Shown: piece after piece, positions 44,141 through 54,900 of the stretch
How the letters are laid out: the number at the start of each line of letters is the position of its first letter
Position numbering within the stretch: position 1 is the first letter of the stretch
Source of the DNA: Mesorhabditis belari
Taxonomy: Eukaryota > Nematoda > Chromadorea > Rhabditida > Rhabditidae
Length of the DNA stretch: 64,000 bases
Direction: 5' to 3'
Assembly: GCA_958450365.1 (NCBI GenBank)
Contig: CAUEEP010000922.1
Coordinates: 744,001-808,000 of the forward strand
The notes under the pieces: generated by a model
The model's database searches: none
Seen by the model: the letters and a program-made list of their open reading frames with translations, nothing else
What the model was told of the DNA's origin: nothing
Program-made: the position numbers and the translations under genes

Positions 44141-44836
44141 ACATATATATGTCGTAGCCGATTATGAATGAAATTTTTTGAGAAATCTTTCTAGTAGAGC
44201 AACCCTTTAATGTATGAGGACAATATTATATCATCCTGTAGCGAATTCAATTCTGCGTCGATTGGTACCAAATTTGTGAGTTTAGGTTAAAAATTACCGG
44301 CGCTACAACGTTTCATTCAAAATCGGCGGGACCCCCGTAGCCGATTATGCATTTCAGCCGATTATGAATGAGTGGAGCGTCTAATGAGCGTCTAGGAGCG
44401 TCCAAGGAGCGTCTAGGAGCGTCCAATGAGTGTCCAGGAGCGTCCAATGAGTGTCTAGGAGCGTCCAATGAGTGTCTAGGAGCGTCCAATGAGTGTCTAG
44501 GAGCGTCCAAGGAGCGTCTAGGAGCGTCCAAGGAGCGTCCAACCATCAAGTATTTGGTATCATTCAACGCAGAATCATTAATAATTATGTTAAATTTTTA
44601 AAATTAGAAAGATTGGATAAAAAGAAAAAAAATTAGAGCAAAAAACTGTTTGTTCAAGAGGAAACTTTGAGGTCCCATAATTTTTTTTCTTTTTATCAAA
44701 TCTTTCTAATTTTAAAAATTTAACATAATCATTAATGATTCTGCGTTGAATGATACCAAATACTTGATGGTTGGACGCTCCTAGACCCACTCATTCATAA
44801 TCGGCTGAAATTCATAATCGGCTACGACATATATAC
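44141..44836. mobile_element. Palindromic element, ITR ATGTCGTAGCCGATTATGAA, with internal minisatellite
   Basis: Left end ATATATGTCGTAGCCGATTA + TGAATG, right end CATTCATAATCGGCTGAAAT ... TAATCGGCTACGACATATAT. An inner pair (GAATGATACCAAATACTTGA and complement) makes a hairpin. 44370-44535 is a GAGCGTCCAATGAGTGTCTAG array of about eleven 15-16-bp half-units. No coding. Confidence 0.8.
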
Positions 44837-44888
44837 CAATTATTTTATATGTATTATTTCATACGTAATCGACTTTTTTTTTCCAGCA

Positions 44889-47800
44889 ATGAACACATTC
44901 TATGAGAGCTCGGCTGATTTCACGGCCGCTTTGAAAAAAGTTGAGAAACACTCGAAAATGAAACTTTTTCAAAGTACGATTAGACTTCATTTAGTGAAGG
45001 TAAACTTCAAGTAATTATTGAGATATTTGCTTTACACCAAATTTTCCAGGGAATTCCCACCTCTCATTACTATCTCTATTCACAAGAAGGCGATGATTTC
45101 GAGTATTGGATTGGAATCAATGTTTGGTCGAAAGTGTGGGTTTTAATAAAAAAAAATCATAGAAATCTATTCGGTACTTTTCCGTTATACATTCGCAAAA
45201 ATAACCCCTGATCATTTAATAATCAAAAATCGATAGGAAATGAAGTGTCGTGCCGCGATGCTTCTTGTTTATCCATTTGGCAGATCCCCATAGACGCTCG
45301 ATCGTGATTAGAAATCATCCGGATTGAGGAAGTTTGTACTTGTTGACTTGAGCATGAGTAAAGCCGGCTTCCTCCATCCTCCATTCCTTCCTCATCCGGA
45401 TTGAGGAAGTTGTACTTGTGGTTGACTTGAGCATGAGTAAAGCCGGCTTCCTCCATCTGTTGAGTGTTGTATCCTCGCAAACAATCGGAGTAAATTTGAG
45501 TTCCCGGTTCGATGTGTTCAATCGTCGAATGAATTTTCTGTGGCTTTCCTTGTTCGCTTTCATGGAAGGATTCAAATTTGGGGAAATGCAAATTTTACAG
45601 ATGTATAACGAAAAAGAAACATTTATTAAAACATTTATTCAAATATCGATTTCAAATAACAAATTTCATTTCCAGTTGTCACATTCAAGTGGGAAGAAGT
45701 GGGAAATTCTCTGAAAAAGCTTTCCAAAGCTTTTTCACCTTTGTGTTCAAAGAGAAAAGAGGTAGTGATTGGCTTTAAAAGGAAAATAAAGATAAGGCTT
45801 AGGCTTAGGTCTAGAATAGCTAGATTACGGTATTTAATCTAGATTAGGGTATTCAGTCTAGATAGAGTATGCAGTCCAGACTGTCTGGATTACGGTATTC
45901 AATCTAGAATAGGATATTCAGTCTAGAATAGCTAGATTACGGTATTTAGTCTAGATTTAAAAGAAAGCCAAAATGATACCGATCTTTTTATAAAATAAAA
46001 TAATGTTTTAAAACCTAGTTTGCCATCAATTATGTTTTAATCTGGCTCTGGCTTATCTGGCCAATCTGGCTTATCACTGCCTTCCATCAATTTTAGGTAT
46101 TGATGAACTTTGTGATGCTCTTTATATGAATTGCAATGGAGATCCGTTATGTGTGGCTGCGGTTAGACTTCTCAGAAATCCAGCCAATCAAGCAATGCTT
46201 AGATAGAGAAATTTGCGAACTCTATCGGCATTGAAACCCCTCGACACACTCGTTGCTGGATGTATGCCTTTCATCGATCAATCAACATACCAAAATATCA
46301 TCTTCCTGAAGGGTTCGTGAACTTTAGCCCTTTTGATTGGTGTTGTTTCCATTTCTTTAAACATTATAGTAGAGCCTAGCAAAAGCAAGCGTATTTCTTT
46401 ATGTTCAGAGGCTAATCTAGGGCTAAATTTGATTCAAAAAGGACAGAAAGCAAAATTTCAGTTTCACTGTCGATTCGATACAAGAAAAAGACGTAGGGCT
46501 GGTGGCAAGAACATGGATTTTCAAGTCTCCAACGGAAGAAGAAAGGATACGGTAATCAATAAAATATATTGTAAAAATGTAAAATGTAATAAATTTCTAG
46601 ACTTCGTCTTAAAAATCTTGAAACAGTTTGTATTCGAGCGACAAATGGAGACGCGGCTGCTTTCATTATGTTGGAGTCAAATGGAATGATCGTGCATGCG
46701 TTTGTACTTGAGGAATATCGAGGGAAAAGATTACGGTAAACGTCTGTAAACGATAAAGAAACATTTGTAGCTTTTGTAGCTACCGTACAACTACAAAGCT
46801 ACCGTATTTCTTCGAATAGAAGACCGGGTAAAGAGTATGATCGCGTATTCCTGCGTAGCAGCCCTTTTTAAAATTTCTTTTCTGCATAAAAGCTTTCAAT
46901 GAAGCGCTATAGGGCTGGAAAATGACTCAAAAATACCACGTGAGCTAACAGATTTTTGAGCCATTTTCCAGCTCTATAGCACTTCATTGAAAGCTTTTAT
47001 GCAGAAAAGAAGGACTGCTACGCAGGAGTACGCGATGATACTCTTTACCCGGTCTTCTATTCGAAGAAATACGGTATCTATAAATCTATAAATCTATAAA
47101 TTCAAGTGCTTTTTAGTATCAATTTTGAAGGAAAGTTTGGAAGGGTTTTATTTGAAAAGTTGAAAAGATTTGCATGGTCAAAGTTTATCGAATTTCGCTT
47201 TAGAGGCGAATTTCGCATATTTATTATACTTTAAAATATAAGGAATATTTTAAAGTATAATTATTATTATATAAAGAACGCCAAAGGGCTCAAAAGGCTC
47301 AACAATTGCTATGCGACAATGCTAGTTTGAGTCTTTTGGCTTTATTTAATAGAATGAGTTGGTAGGAATGATTGGTATTTTATAGATTTACATATTCTAT
47401 GAACTTTAAACTAATTGGAATCCAATAATACAATCAAACAGTGCAATAATTGAATAAGTTAAACTGCATAAAAGCTTTCAATGAAGTGCTATAGGGCTGG
47501 AAAATGACTCAAAAATACCACATGAGCTAACAGATTTTTGAGCCATTTTCCAGCTCTATAGCACTTCATTGAAAGCTTTTATGCAGAAAAGAAGGACTGC
47601 TACGCAGGAGTACGCGATGATACTCTTTACCCGGTCTTCTATTCGAAGAAATACGATAAGCCAATCTTCAGTGATGCCCTTTTCTTCGTGCTTGCTCAAA
47701 ATGCTCGTGATCGTTTCGGCATCGAGCCATATTTTTGCACGGTGAAGCCAAATTTGCTTATGGATCGATGGGTGAAAGATGAATGGAAGGTGGGGGAGAG

Positions 47801-47917
47801 ATTTCAAGACTAAATGCAATTCATATAGGTGCTCGATGAGGATGGAGAGCATGAGTCCATGGATTTCCTTCCGCTTACAATCGATAACGAGGCTATTGAG
47901 AGAATTCAAAGCTTTTG
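44889..47917 (+). CDS. Glycine N-acyltransferase-like GNAT enzyme, copy 2
   Basis: Tandem paralogue of the gene at 41008. Recognised exons: MNTFYESSADFTAALKKVEK..., GIPTSHYYLYSQEGDDFEYW..., VVTFKWEEVGNSLKKLS..., a segment with CDALYMNCNGDPLCVAAVRL, a segment ending INIPKYHLPEG, then FTVDSIQEKDVGLVARTWIF, LKNLETVCIRATNGDAAAFI with VLEEYRGKRLR (GNAT motif A), FGIEPYFCTVKPNLLMDRWV and VLDEDGEHESMDFLPLTIDN. Each aligns with copy 1 in the same order and phase. The middle (46092-46315) is uncertain: the aligned pieces are in different frames with an in-frame stop, so either an intron I cannot place or a lesion lies there. A T-run and TTCCAG sit two bases before the ATG, as for a trans-splice site. 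Introns hold a Merlin fragment and three repeat blocks. Confidence 0.75.
45230..45591 (-). pseudogene. Merlin (IS1595/ISXO2-like) transposase fragment
   Basis: The minus strand reads HIEPGTQIYSDCLRGYNTQQ, then EEAGFTHAQVNHKYNFLNPD, the ISXO2-like DDE signature (PGTxIxSDxxxxY, then G-x-x-H-x-x-V-N-H-x-x-x-F-x-x-P). After a directly duplicated block of about 75 bp it shifts frame to TIERLWGSAKWINKKHRGTT, the region with the catalytic Glu (xIExxWxxxK). So it is a broken Merlin-superfamily DNA transposon in an intron of GNAT copy 2. Terminal repeats were not found. Confidence 0.8.
46800..47076. mobile_element. CCGTATTTCTTCGAATAG palindromic MITE, full copy
   Basis: Full-length sister of 30989-31275: same ends, same GACCGGGTAAAGAGTATGAT arm, TA flanks. 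Lies in the penultimate intron of GNAT copy 2. Confidence 0.9.
47080..47656. repeat. Repeat cluster: two dispersed repeats and a half MITE
   Basis: 47083-47190 matches 20931-21045 inverted. 47215-47465 matches the AATATAAGGAATATT-cored segment in the arms of the palindrome at 18741-20594. 47465-47656 is the right two-thirds of the CCGTATTTC MITE (TGCATAAAAGCTTTCAATGA to AAATACGATA). All are in one intron of about 930 bp of GNAT copy 2. Confidence 0.8.
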
Positions 47918-48994
47918 AATGATAAAGTTTTGAAAAAAACTAATTTTAATACACTCAATTAAGTTTTGTAGCATTGAAAATGCTAGAATTGTACCTCAAT
48001 TACACTCAAAAAGATCTCAAAGACTTGCAAGCTTTTCCAAGCTTTCAAAGCTTTGCAGCAATTTTAATTCCAAGCAATTTTAATTTCAAGCAATTTTAAT
48101 TTCAAGCAATTTCAATTTCAAGCAATTTCCAGTGTTTCCTTTTTACAAGACAATCAAATGCTTCCAGTTTTTGGTTCAGAAAAACCATTGAACCGATTCA
48201 AAACAGTCATTCACTTTGATGCCAGGATTGAGGCACCGGATTGATTATAGTTATTGAGTAGGGAAGAGAAAGGTTCTCATTCACTCAGTCTATCGTCTAC
48301 CGGTAAAGGAATGCCCTTGGGATTTCCCCTTTTTCTTTTATTACTCTTCACATTCACATATCCCCACGGGATGGGTCAAAACACTCATTATCGCTCCACC
48401 TTTTTCCCCTTTCACCTCATTGTCAATGATGGGAGAGATCCGACAAAAATGTTCGACAAATCCCGGCTACTTCGACGATTAGAATTTTATTGTTTTTTTT
48501 AAACGAATCTTGAACTTTACTTTGATTGCTTACTTTGATTGCTTTCTTTGATTGCTTAGCAATTGAAATTGAAGCAATTGAAGCGATTGAAAGCTTTAAA
48601 TCAACTTTTGTAGATGAACTTTTCAAAATCATTTGATTCCACAGCTTTTTGATTAAACAAATCTGATCAATAAACTTTAAATCGACTCAAATCAACAAAA
48701 AACTTCTCACAAATCTTTTCAACTCTTCGAATACCCTTTTTTTTCCAAACAAACTCCATTTTAGTAAAGCCGAAGATTGGGGTCAATACCGAGTCGCCAC
48801 AAAAATCCCGAGTATTCTTTTACTCTCCTCTTTCCACAAAAAAGAGCTCAATTTTACTGCACCTACCCTCCTTTTCCCCCTTCTTCTATTCAAATCGACG
48901 AGAAAAGCGATTGCTCTCGATTTCTTCAATTCTGCATTCACATTCTGCATTCAAACGTCTCAAAACATCTAATCTCTACAGTACTCCCAATCGA
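47918..48994. other. Intergenic between GNAT copy 2 and the multi-domain gene
   Basis: AAGCAATTTTAATTTC repeats (48055-48125). A plus-strand open frame (48254-48502) contains a hydrophobic LGFPLFLLLLFTFTYP stretch; it has no splice partner or known domain, and I do not call it. Otherwise featureless. Confidence 0.4.
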
Positions 48995-51900
48995 ATGAAG
49001 CTCTTGATATCACTAATCCTATTTGTACACAGGATACGGGCGAATCCACGTAAGTCTTTAGAATCTTATTTAAATCATCAATGCTAATGAAAAACTAATG
49101 ACTCAAAACTCTATGATTCAAAAAATCTATTTTTCTTAGGTCTATGTGAAGTTGATGGGAGTTGCCGTGCCTGTGGCGATGGACGATACTCTTTCTATCG
49201 CTGTGCATCGCAAAATGATTGCTATTCGGTTATCTATTTGTTTGAAAACTTCTCTAGCACTAGAAATACGATTCTTAATTCTTAATCTTCAGATTTCAAT
49301 ACCCAATTTCAGGGTGAAATTTGCGACGGTGAGTTCTGTTGTCCGACGACGAGAGTCACGCAAATGATGAACAAGCAGAACGAGTGTAATTTAGCATTTT
49401 GTCACCACTTCGCACTACTAACTTTCCATTTTCACTAACAAATCTAACACTTAACTAACAAATCTTTAGCAAATTTAAATGAGGGATGTCCTGATGGATC
49501 TTCATGGATGAGAAGATGCAATGTTGATTATGAATGCGATTCGGTCAATGAGTTTTGTGCTGAGGGAAAGTGTTGCTCAGGTGGGATTCAGGCTTTACTT
49601 CAACTTTACTTTAACTTTACTTTAACTTTACTTTGATTTACTTCAACTTTACTTTGATTTACTTCAACTTTACTTTAACTTTACTTTGAGATATCTAATT
49701 ATTAAATTGAGTTTTAGTATGGTATTCCTTTGTCGTTTTAGTTTTGGTTTTAGTATGGTATTCCCATTTTTCTTTGTCGAATCTTTTCTTTGTTTTTCTT
49801 AAAGAACTAATTTAGTTAAGGTTTTGCACCAAAAGTTTTTCTTTTTCTTATTTTAATTTTTTTCTCATTTTTTTGAACAAATTTGGATTCATTTTGAGGA
49901 ATATTTAAGCAGAAATTCGTTAAATAGTAAAAAAATAGAAACCGCTTGATATATTAAGTTGAAACTTTCGTTATAATTGTAACTTCTTTTACTCTATCTT
50001 TTGTCTTAACACATTCAAATCGGTTTCTTTGGAGAAAAGTGCTCAAATTGTATCATTCGGGTTTTTGATCACTCAACCTTTTTGCTTGAAAAATCATGGA
50101 AACATTTTCAAATACGTTAAAAGCCACTTTTTGAAGATCAATAGAGCTTTTGAAACGGAAAAACTGTAAGTGAATTGAGGCACTAGTTGTTGCTAAAAAG
50201 AGCAAAGAGTAAGCCATATCAAATCAATAAAAAATAGTGCTCAACTTAATATTATCTACGACTAGCAGACGACTAGGAGACAGACTGGCACTCAATTCTG
50301 AGTCACTTAAATCCCATCCAACCTTGGTGATCCAATATGGATTCTGAGTCACTTAAATCCCATCCAACCTTGGTGATCCAATATGGATTCTGAGTCACTT
50401 AAACCCCATCCAACCTTGGTCTACACTATCCTCAATTCAGTCGGTGACTTGTAAGTTAAGGTTAATCTTGGAGTGACCGAGTCTCTCCCCTTTCAACACT
50501 CATTTTTCCCTTTCCTCTTCCTTTTCTCATGTTTTCTGTCATCGATACTTGCTGAATGGACCCTCAAAAATGCAAATTTTGATGTGTTTCTAGTAATAGA
50601 GGTGGCCTTGAATGACTGGTGAAAGAAGGACTTTGGCAGAAAGTTCTTCAATCTATTTCTATTTTTGGGTGTGCCCAATCCGTTGTTGTTGACATGCGTA
50701 AAAGATTCAAGTTCAACAAAGAACAGAAAACTTTATGGCAACTCTAGAAATTTGAAAAGAAAAGCAAGTACTTTTCTCAAGGTCTCCAGAGATTTCATTG
50801 TTGTAAACAGAGATTTCAATGTTGTAAACAAATGCAAGACAAGTATCTCGTTCAAGAAAGTTACTTCTATTGGGTCGGTGAATTGAAAACTGCGAGACTT
50901 TGAATTAAAATTTATTCAACATAAAACAATCAATTCATTCCAAATGATTTCCATTATTATTTGCGACTTCTGCCCATTTTACAGACAATTTGCGGATTCC
51001 TCTTTCGTAGTAGGATTTTGGTTTTGAATCGAAAAACTTTCAAAGCCAATTTTTGACTGCTTCTTCCAAATCGAAGTGTTCTCCCGCAAGCTCCGGAAGA
51101 AATAGTAATCAAAAGGGGAGAGGTTCGGACTGTATGGGGAATGCGCCAAAAGTTCCCAAACAAGGCTATTTCTTTTAGAGCCAGTCAGTTTTGCAACATG
51201 AGAGCGCGCGTTGTCGTGGATGAGAACGATCTTTGACTTGGAGGGCCTATTCTCCTTCAGGGATTCATTCACCTTTCCCAACTGTCCACTGTACTTGATT
51301 GCATTAATGGTCGTCTTACTATCCAGCAACTCCCAGTACAAGTGTGTGAGACTCAAAAATCGAGGACTATTTATCGAGTTATGCAAAAGCATAAAAGCCC
51401 TGCGCCCATGCAAAAGTGTATAGAATCAAAATTAGGCTTAAAATAAAAAAAAAATATAAAAAAGTTTTGTGAAAATTCAATCGAAAAAAGAAAATTAAAT
51501 TTTGAAAAAAAAAAATGGGTTTCTTAAAAGGTGCCCTGCGCCCAATGACAAAAGCCGGCCTTTTTCAATTCGCCCCCAATATTGGGTTAGCTGATTGGGG
51601 CCCATGCAAAAGCCCTGCACCAGATGACGAGTGATTACGCGGCCGCACAAAGAACACACAGAGCACACAAATTTTAAGCGAAACTACTAAGTGTATCTTT
51701 TTGGAAATCTGGATATAAGCTTGATTTTTGATTCTCTACAACTTTTCCATTGACACCAAAATGGGTTTCTTTTGAAGAAAGTCCTCAAACTGTCACATAT
51801 GAAAATAGCCGGCAGTTTTCAATTCACCAACCCAATACTTCTACTTCTACAAACTCGACAAGATTTCCTTTGAGGGAAAAGAAAAAAAGATATATTAGAA

Positions 51901-54900
51901 ACAATAAAAATGAAGCTTCAGTGTGCTCAATTCAACGCAAAAATCTCCTTGAAGGAGTCGAGCCATCGATGAATTTATTTGGCGTTCATATCCCACAATG
52001 TGATCAAACAGAACCAAGATTATATCGAAGAAAACAGTGCCTAGCCGGCACGTCAACTTGTTGGTGTGTGAATGGATACGGGCGAAGGATTGAGGTGAAG
52101 AAAAAGAAGATATTGAGGCAGCTTGGTAAATAAGTTTCCAGTAATAGCAATATTTCTAAAGCATCATCTAATAATGCATAATTTTAGTTTGAGACTTTCT
52201 AGATATTCAGAATCAAATCGAATTTCGAACAGAGTCAACTTTTTGAAGTGTTCAGGGTGACGACGAGTGCGAGTTTGTGCGCCGATCTCAGGAGAATCCT
52301 CAACGGAAAGCTCAGAAAATTCTTGAATACTTGGCCAAAAAGAACTCTCACTATTCGGAGTCTTTTATCGATCATGGCGCATCGAAGACACCGACAACAA
52401 TGCCCGGTTTTCAATTTTAGTTGCCAATTTGACTCAAGCTTTGCACAACCCACTTTTTCTGTACACCCTTTTGCCCATTAAACAAGAATAAACTATTCGA
52501 TGAACTTGAAACCTTTTTAGTCCTAATCCCTCCATCGTTCTCGTGTCCATCACCGACAGAGACTTGGGTCCCATGTGACTCTCCTTGTCAAGCATCTTGT
52601 GAAGAGCCAAACACTCTTCCATGTCCAACGCCTAGCTGCCAACCTGGATGTCAATGTTTGCCAGGTAAAATTGAAAGCAACGACTTTAGGAAAGAGAACA
52701 GTGATACCGTTTAGGCTTTGTGAGGGCCACGAAATCTCCATTTGCTCAGTGTATCCCTTACACGCTTTGTATTCAAATTGGACGACCACAGCCTCAGCCT
52801 CAGACTCAACCCCAGCCTCAACCTCAACCGCAACAATGTCAGGATCCAAAAAGAAAAGTAGATAAGCTTTTCTCCAATTCACCTTACATTCAACTTTCAG
52901 TACACAACCTGTGGCTCGTCATGTCCAATCTCTTGTGAATCTCGTCTTTCTCCCCGTTGTCGTGAGAGTTGTGTGAGGTTTTTTTACATCTATAAAATAA
53001 CAAAAAGTTTATCACATGTAACAATCAAAAAAATAAATAAAGAAAGAGAAACACAAACAATTGCAAAGCAGTAGTGAGAAATCAATTTAAATCAATGCAT
53101 TTGAAAAGAAAAAGAGCGCACAAAAGAATCACGAAATACAAGCAATGTTATTATTCATAAAGGCAACACGATCGACCTTTCGTGCTTTGCCGAAAAGGGC
53201 TTAGGCTTCTGATTTTTGTGGTCTTGTCGATCCTTGCTAACTAGGGAAGTGCACGGATTGCCCACCGAGTTACAGCTTTATCGAAAAGAATAGCTGGTTC
53301 CGAATATGCAATCAAAAACCACGAAAAGGTTTGTGGAAATCCGTTAAAAATGGTCTCAAAGTTGATGATTTTGAAAACTTTTCTCGGATTTCCGGCACAC
53401 TTAATTTAGGCAAATAATAAGTGGAGAGTGACGGTCCGGGCCGCCTTCTTTGCCAATTTGTCAGTGAGATGGGAGCGACGAGGGAAGCACAGCTTGGCTC
53501 GATCGGTGTATTTCTTTTTCTGGTGTTGATAGGTTCTAAAAGAAATGAATAAAATAACAAATAAATTAAATATTCTTGTGCTTGTTGCCATCATTTACCA
53601 TCGTAGCGGTGATGGAAATAAAGTTAATTTGAATAAAGTTAATTTAAATAAAGACAATTTAAATAAGTTAAATAAAGACAATACCTAGACAATTACCTTT
53701 ACAAAAACTGTCTATTCTAGTGTTAAATATCGTTGAATTATTATAACTATCTTATTAAATGAAAAACCAATAAAAACAAACCTCAAAGTAGGCGGTGATC
53801 GATTTCACAACCAGTTTCGGCGTGGTCGACGTTTTTCGTGATCGTTTTCTTTGCTAGAACCATCTGGAGATGAAGTCGAACTTTACCCTGAAAAAAGAGA
53901 ATTAGTGCAAAGAAAAGCAAAAACAGGGCACAAAGAAAAGCAAAAACAGAGCACAAAAACATCAAAAACAACACAAACAAACTTTTTTGAAAGGTAGAAA
54001 TTCACAAAATCTTTTCTAAGCGCTCAAAAATTCACTCAAAGGTTTCTACGACTAAAAAAAGGCTTAACTTCAAAAAATCTAACAAAAAGCGGCGAGATTT
54101 CACGGTGGAAGAGAAAATGAAATGAAGAAATGGAAGTAAAAAAGAGCACCAAATAACGGTGGGAACGGTCGTTTTGGTGCATTTTAGAAAGTGGATCTTG
54201 CTTTTTTCAGAGTGTGCAGGGTTGTTTCTGTCAAATCCCATATATTCTGGAGAATGGAAACGATCCATTGAATTCTCGATGCATTTTGCCTGCTGAGTGT
54301 CCACAAATTCAACAACAGGTAGATTTATGGGCTTTCCGCTTAGAAGCTATGAAGGTTGATCTACTGATAAGTCTTTTTTTGAGACAACTCCACACCCAAC
54401 CATCACCGCCAGTTTCCCGATACAACCATTCGGGAACTTCGGGAGAACACTGCAAACAATTCCAGGTTTCTCAAAGTTATATATGAACAATAAAATGAAG
54501 ACCTTAACTTTATAGTGCCAGCCTTTGAACGAGTGACCCCTCCAACACTTCCCCCATTACCATCATTTCCAACTTTGCCGCCAACTCCTTTCACTTTTCC
54601 AACAACAACACCACGATCTATTAATTCATTCTCACAATGCGCTGATCCATTAAAAGAATATCAACAATGTGGAAGTGCTTGTCCAAGTGGGGTTCACTTT
54701 AAACACGAAAATCTAAGTCAAGATCCCAAGATCAATATTCTAGTGGGTTGTGACCTTCAAAGTCTAACACCTGGATGTCTTTTGCAATGTGTGCCGGGAT
54801 GTTATTGCCGATCGCCGTACATCTTATTGGTGTCAGCTGTGCGACAATCTTCATGTGTTCTACCAAATCAATGTCCTCAAGGATCACAGGTGAAACTAAA

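Larger units (their letters stand above)
42821..44888. other. Spacer between GNAT copies
   Basis: Filled by a mariner remnant (42974-43525) and a palindromic element (44141-44836). 43526-44140 is AT-rich with no gene recognised. CCAGAAAGCGTGTGTTTCCC near 43690 echoes a string near 919. Confidence 0.55.

Noticed and set aside
43836..44157. Two short plus-strand frames between the GNAT genes
   Set aside because: No splice sites or domain; AT-rich spacer beside a transposon.
52575..52865. A 96-codon frame with a Ser/Thr/Ala tail
   Set aside because: It is the wrong frame; the TIL frame (CLPGFVR, CIPYTLC, then a Pro/Gln run) joins through an acceptor at 52713-52714 and explains the sequence better.
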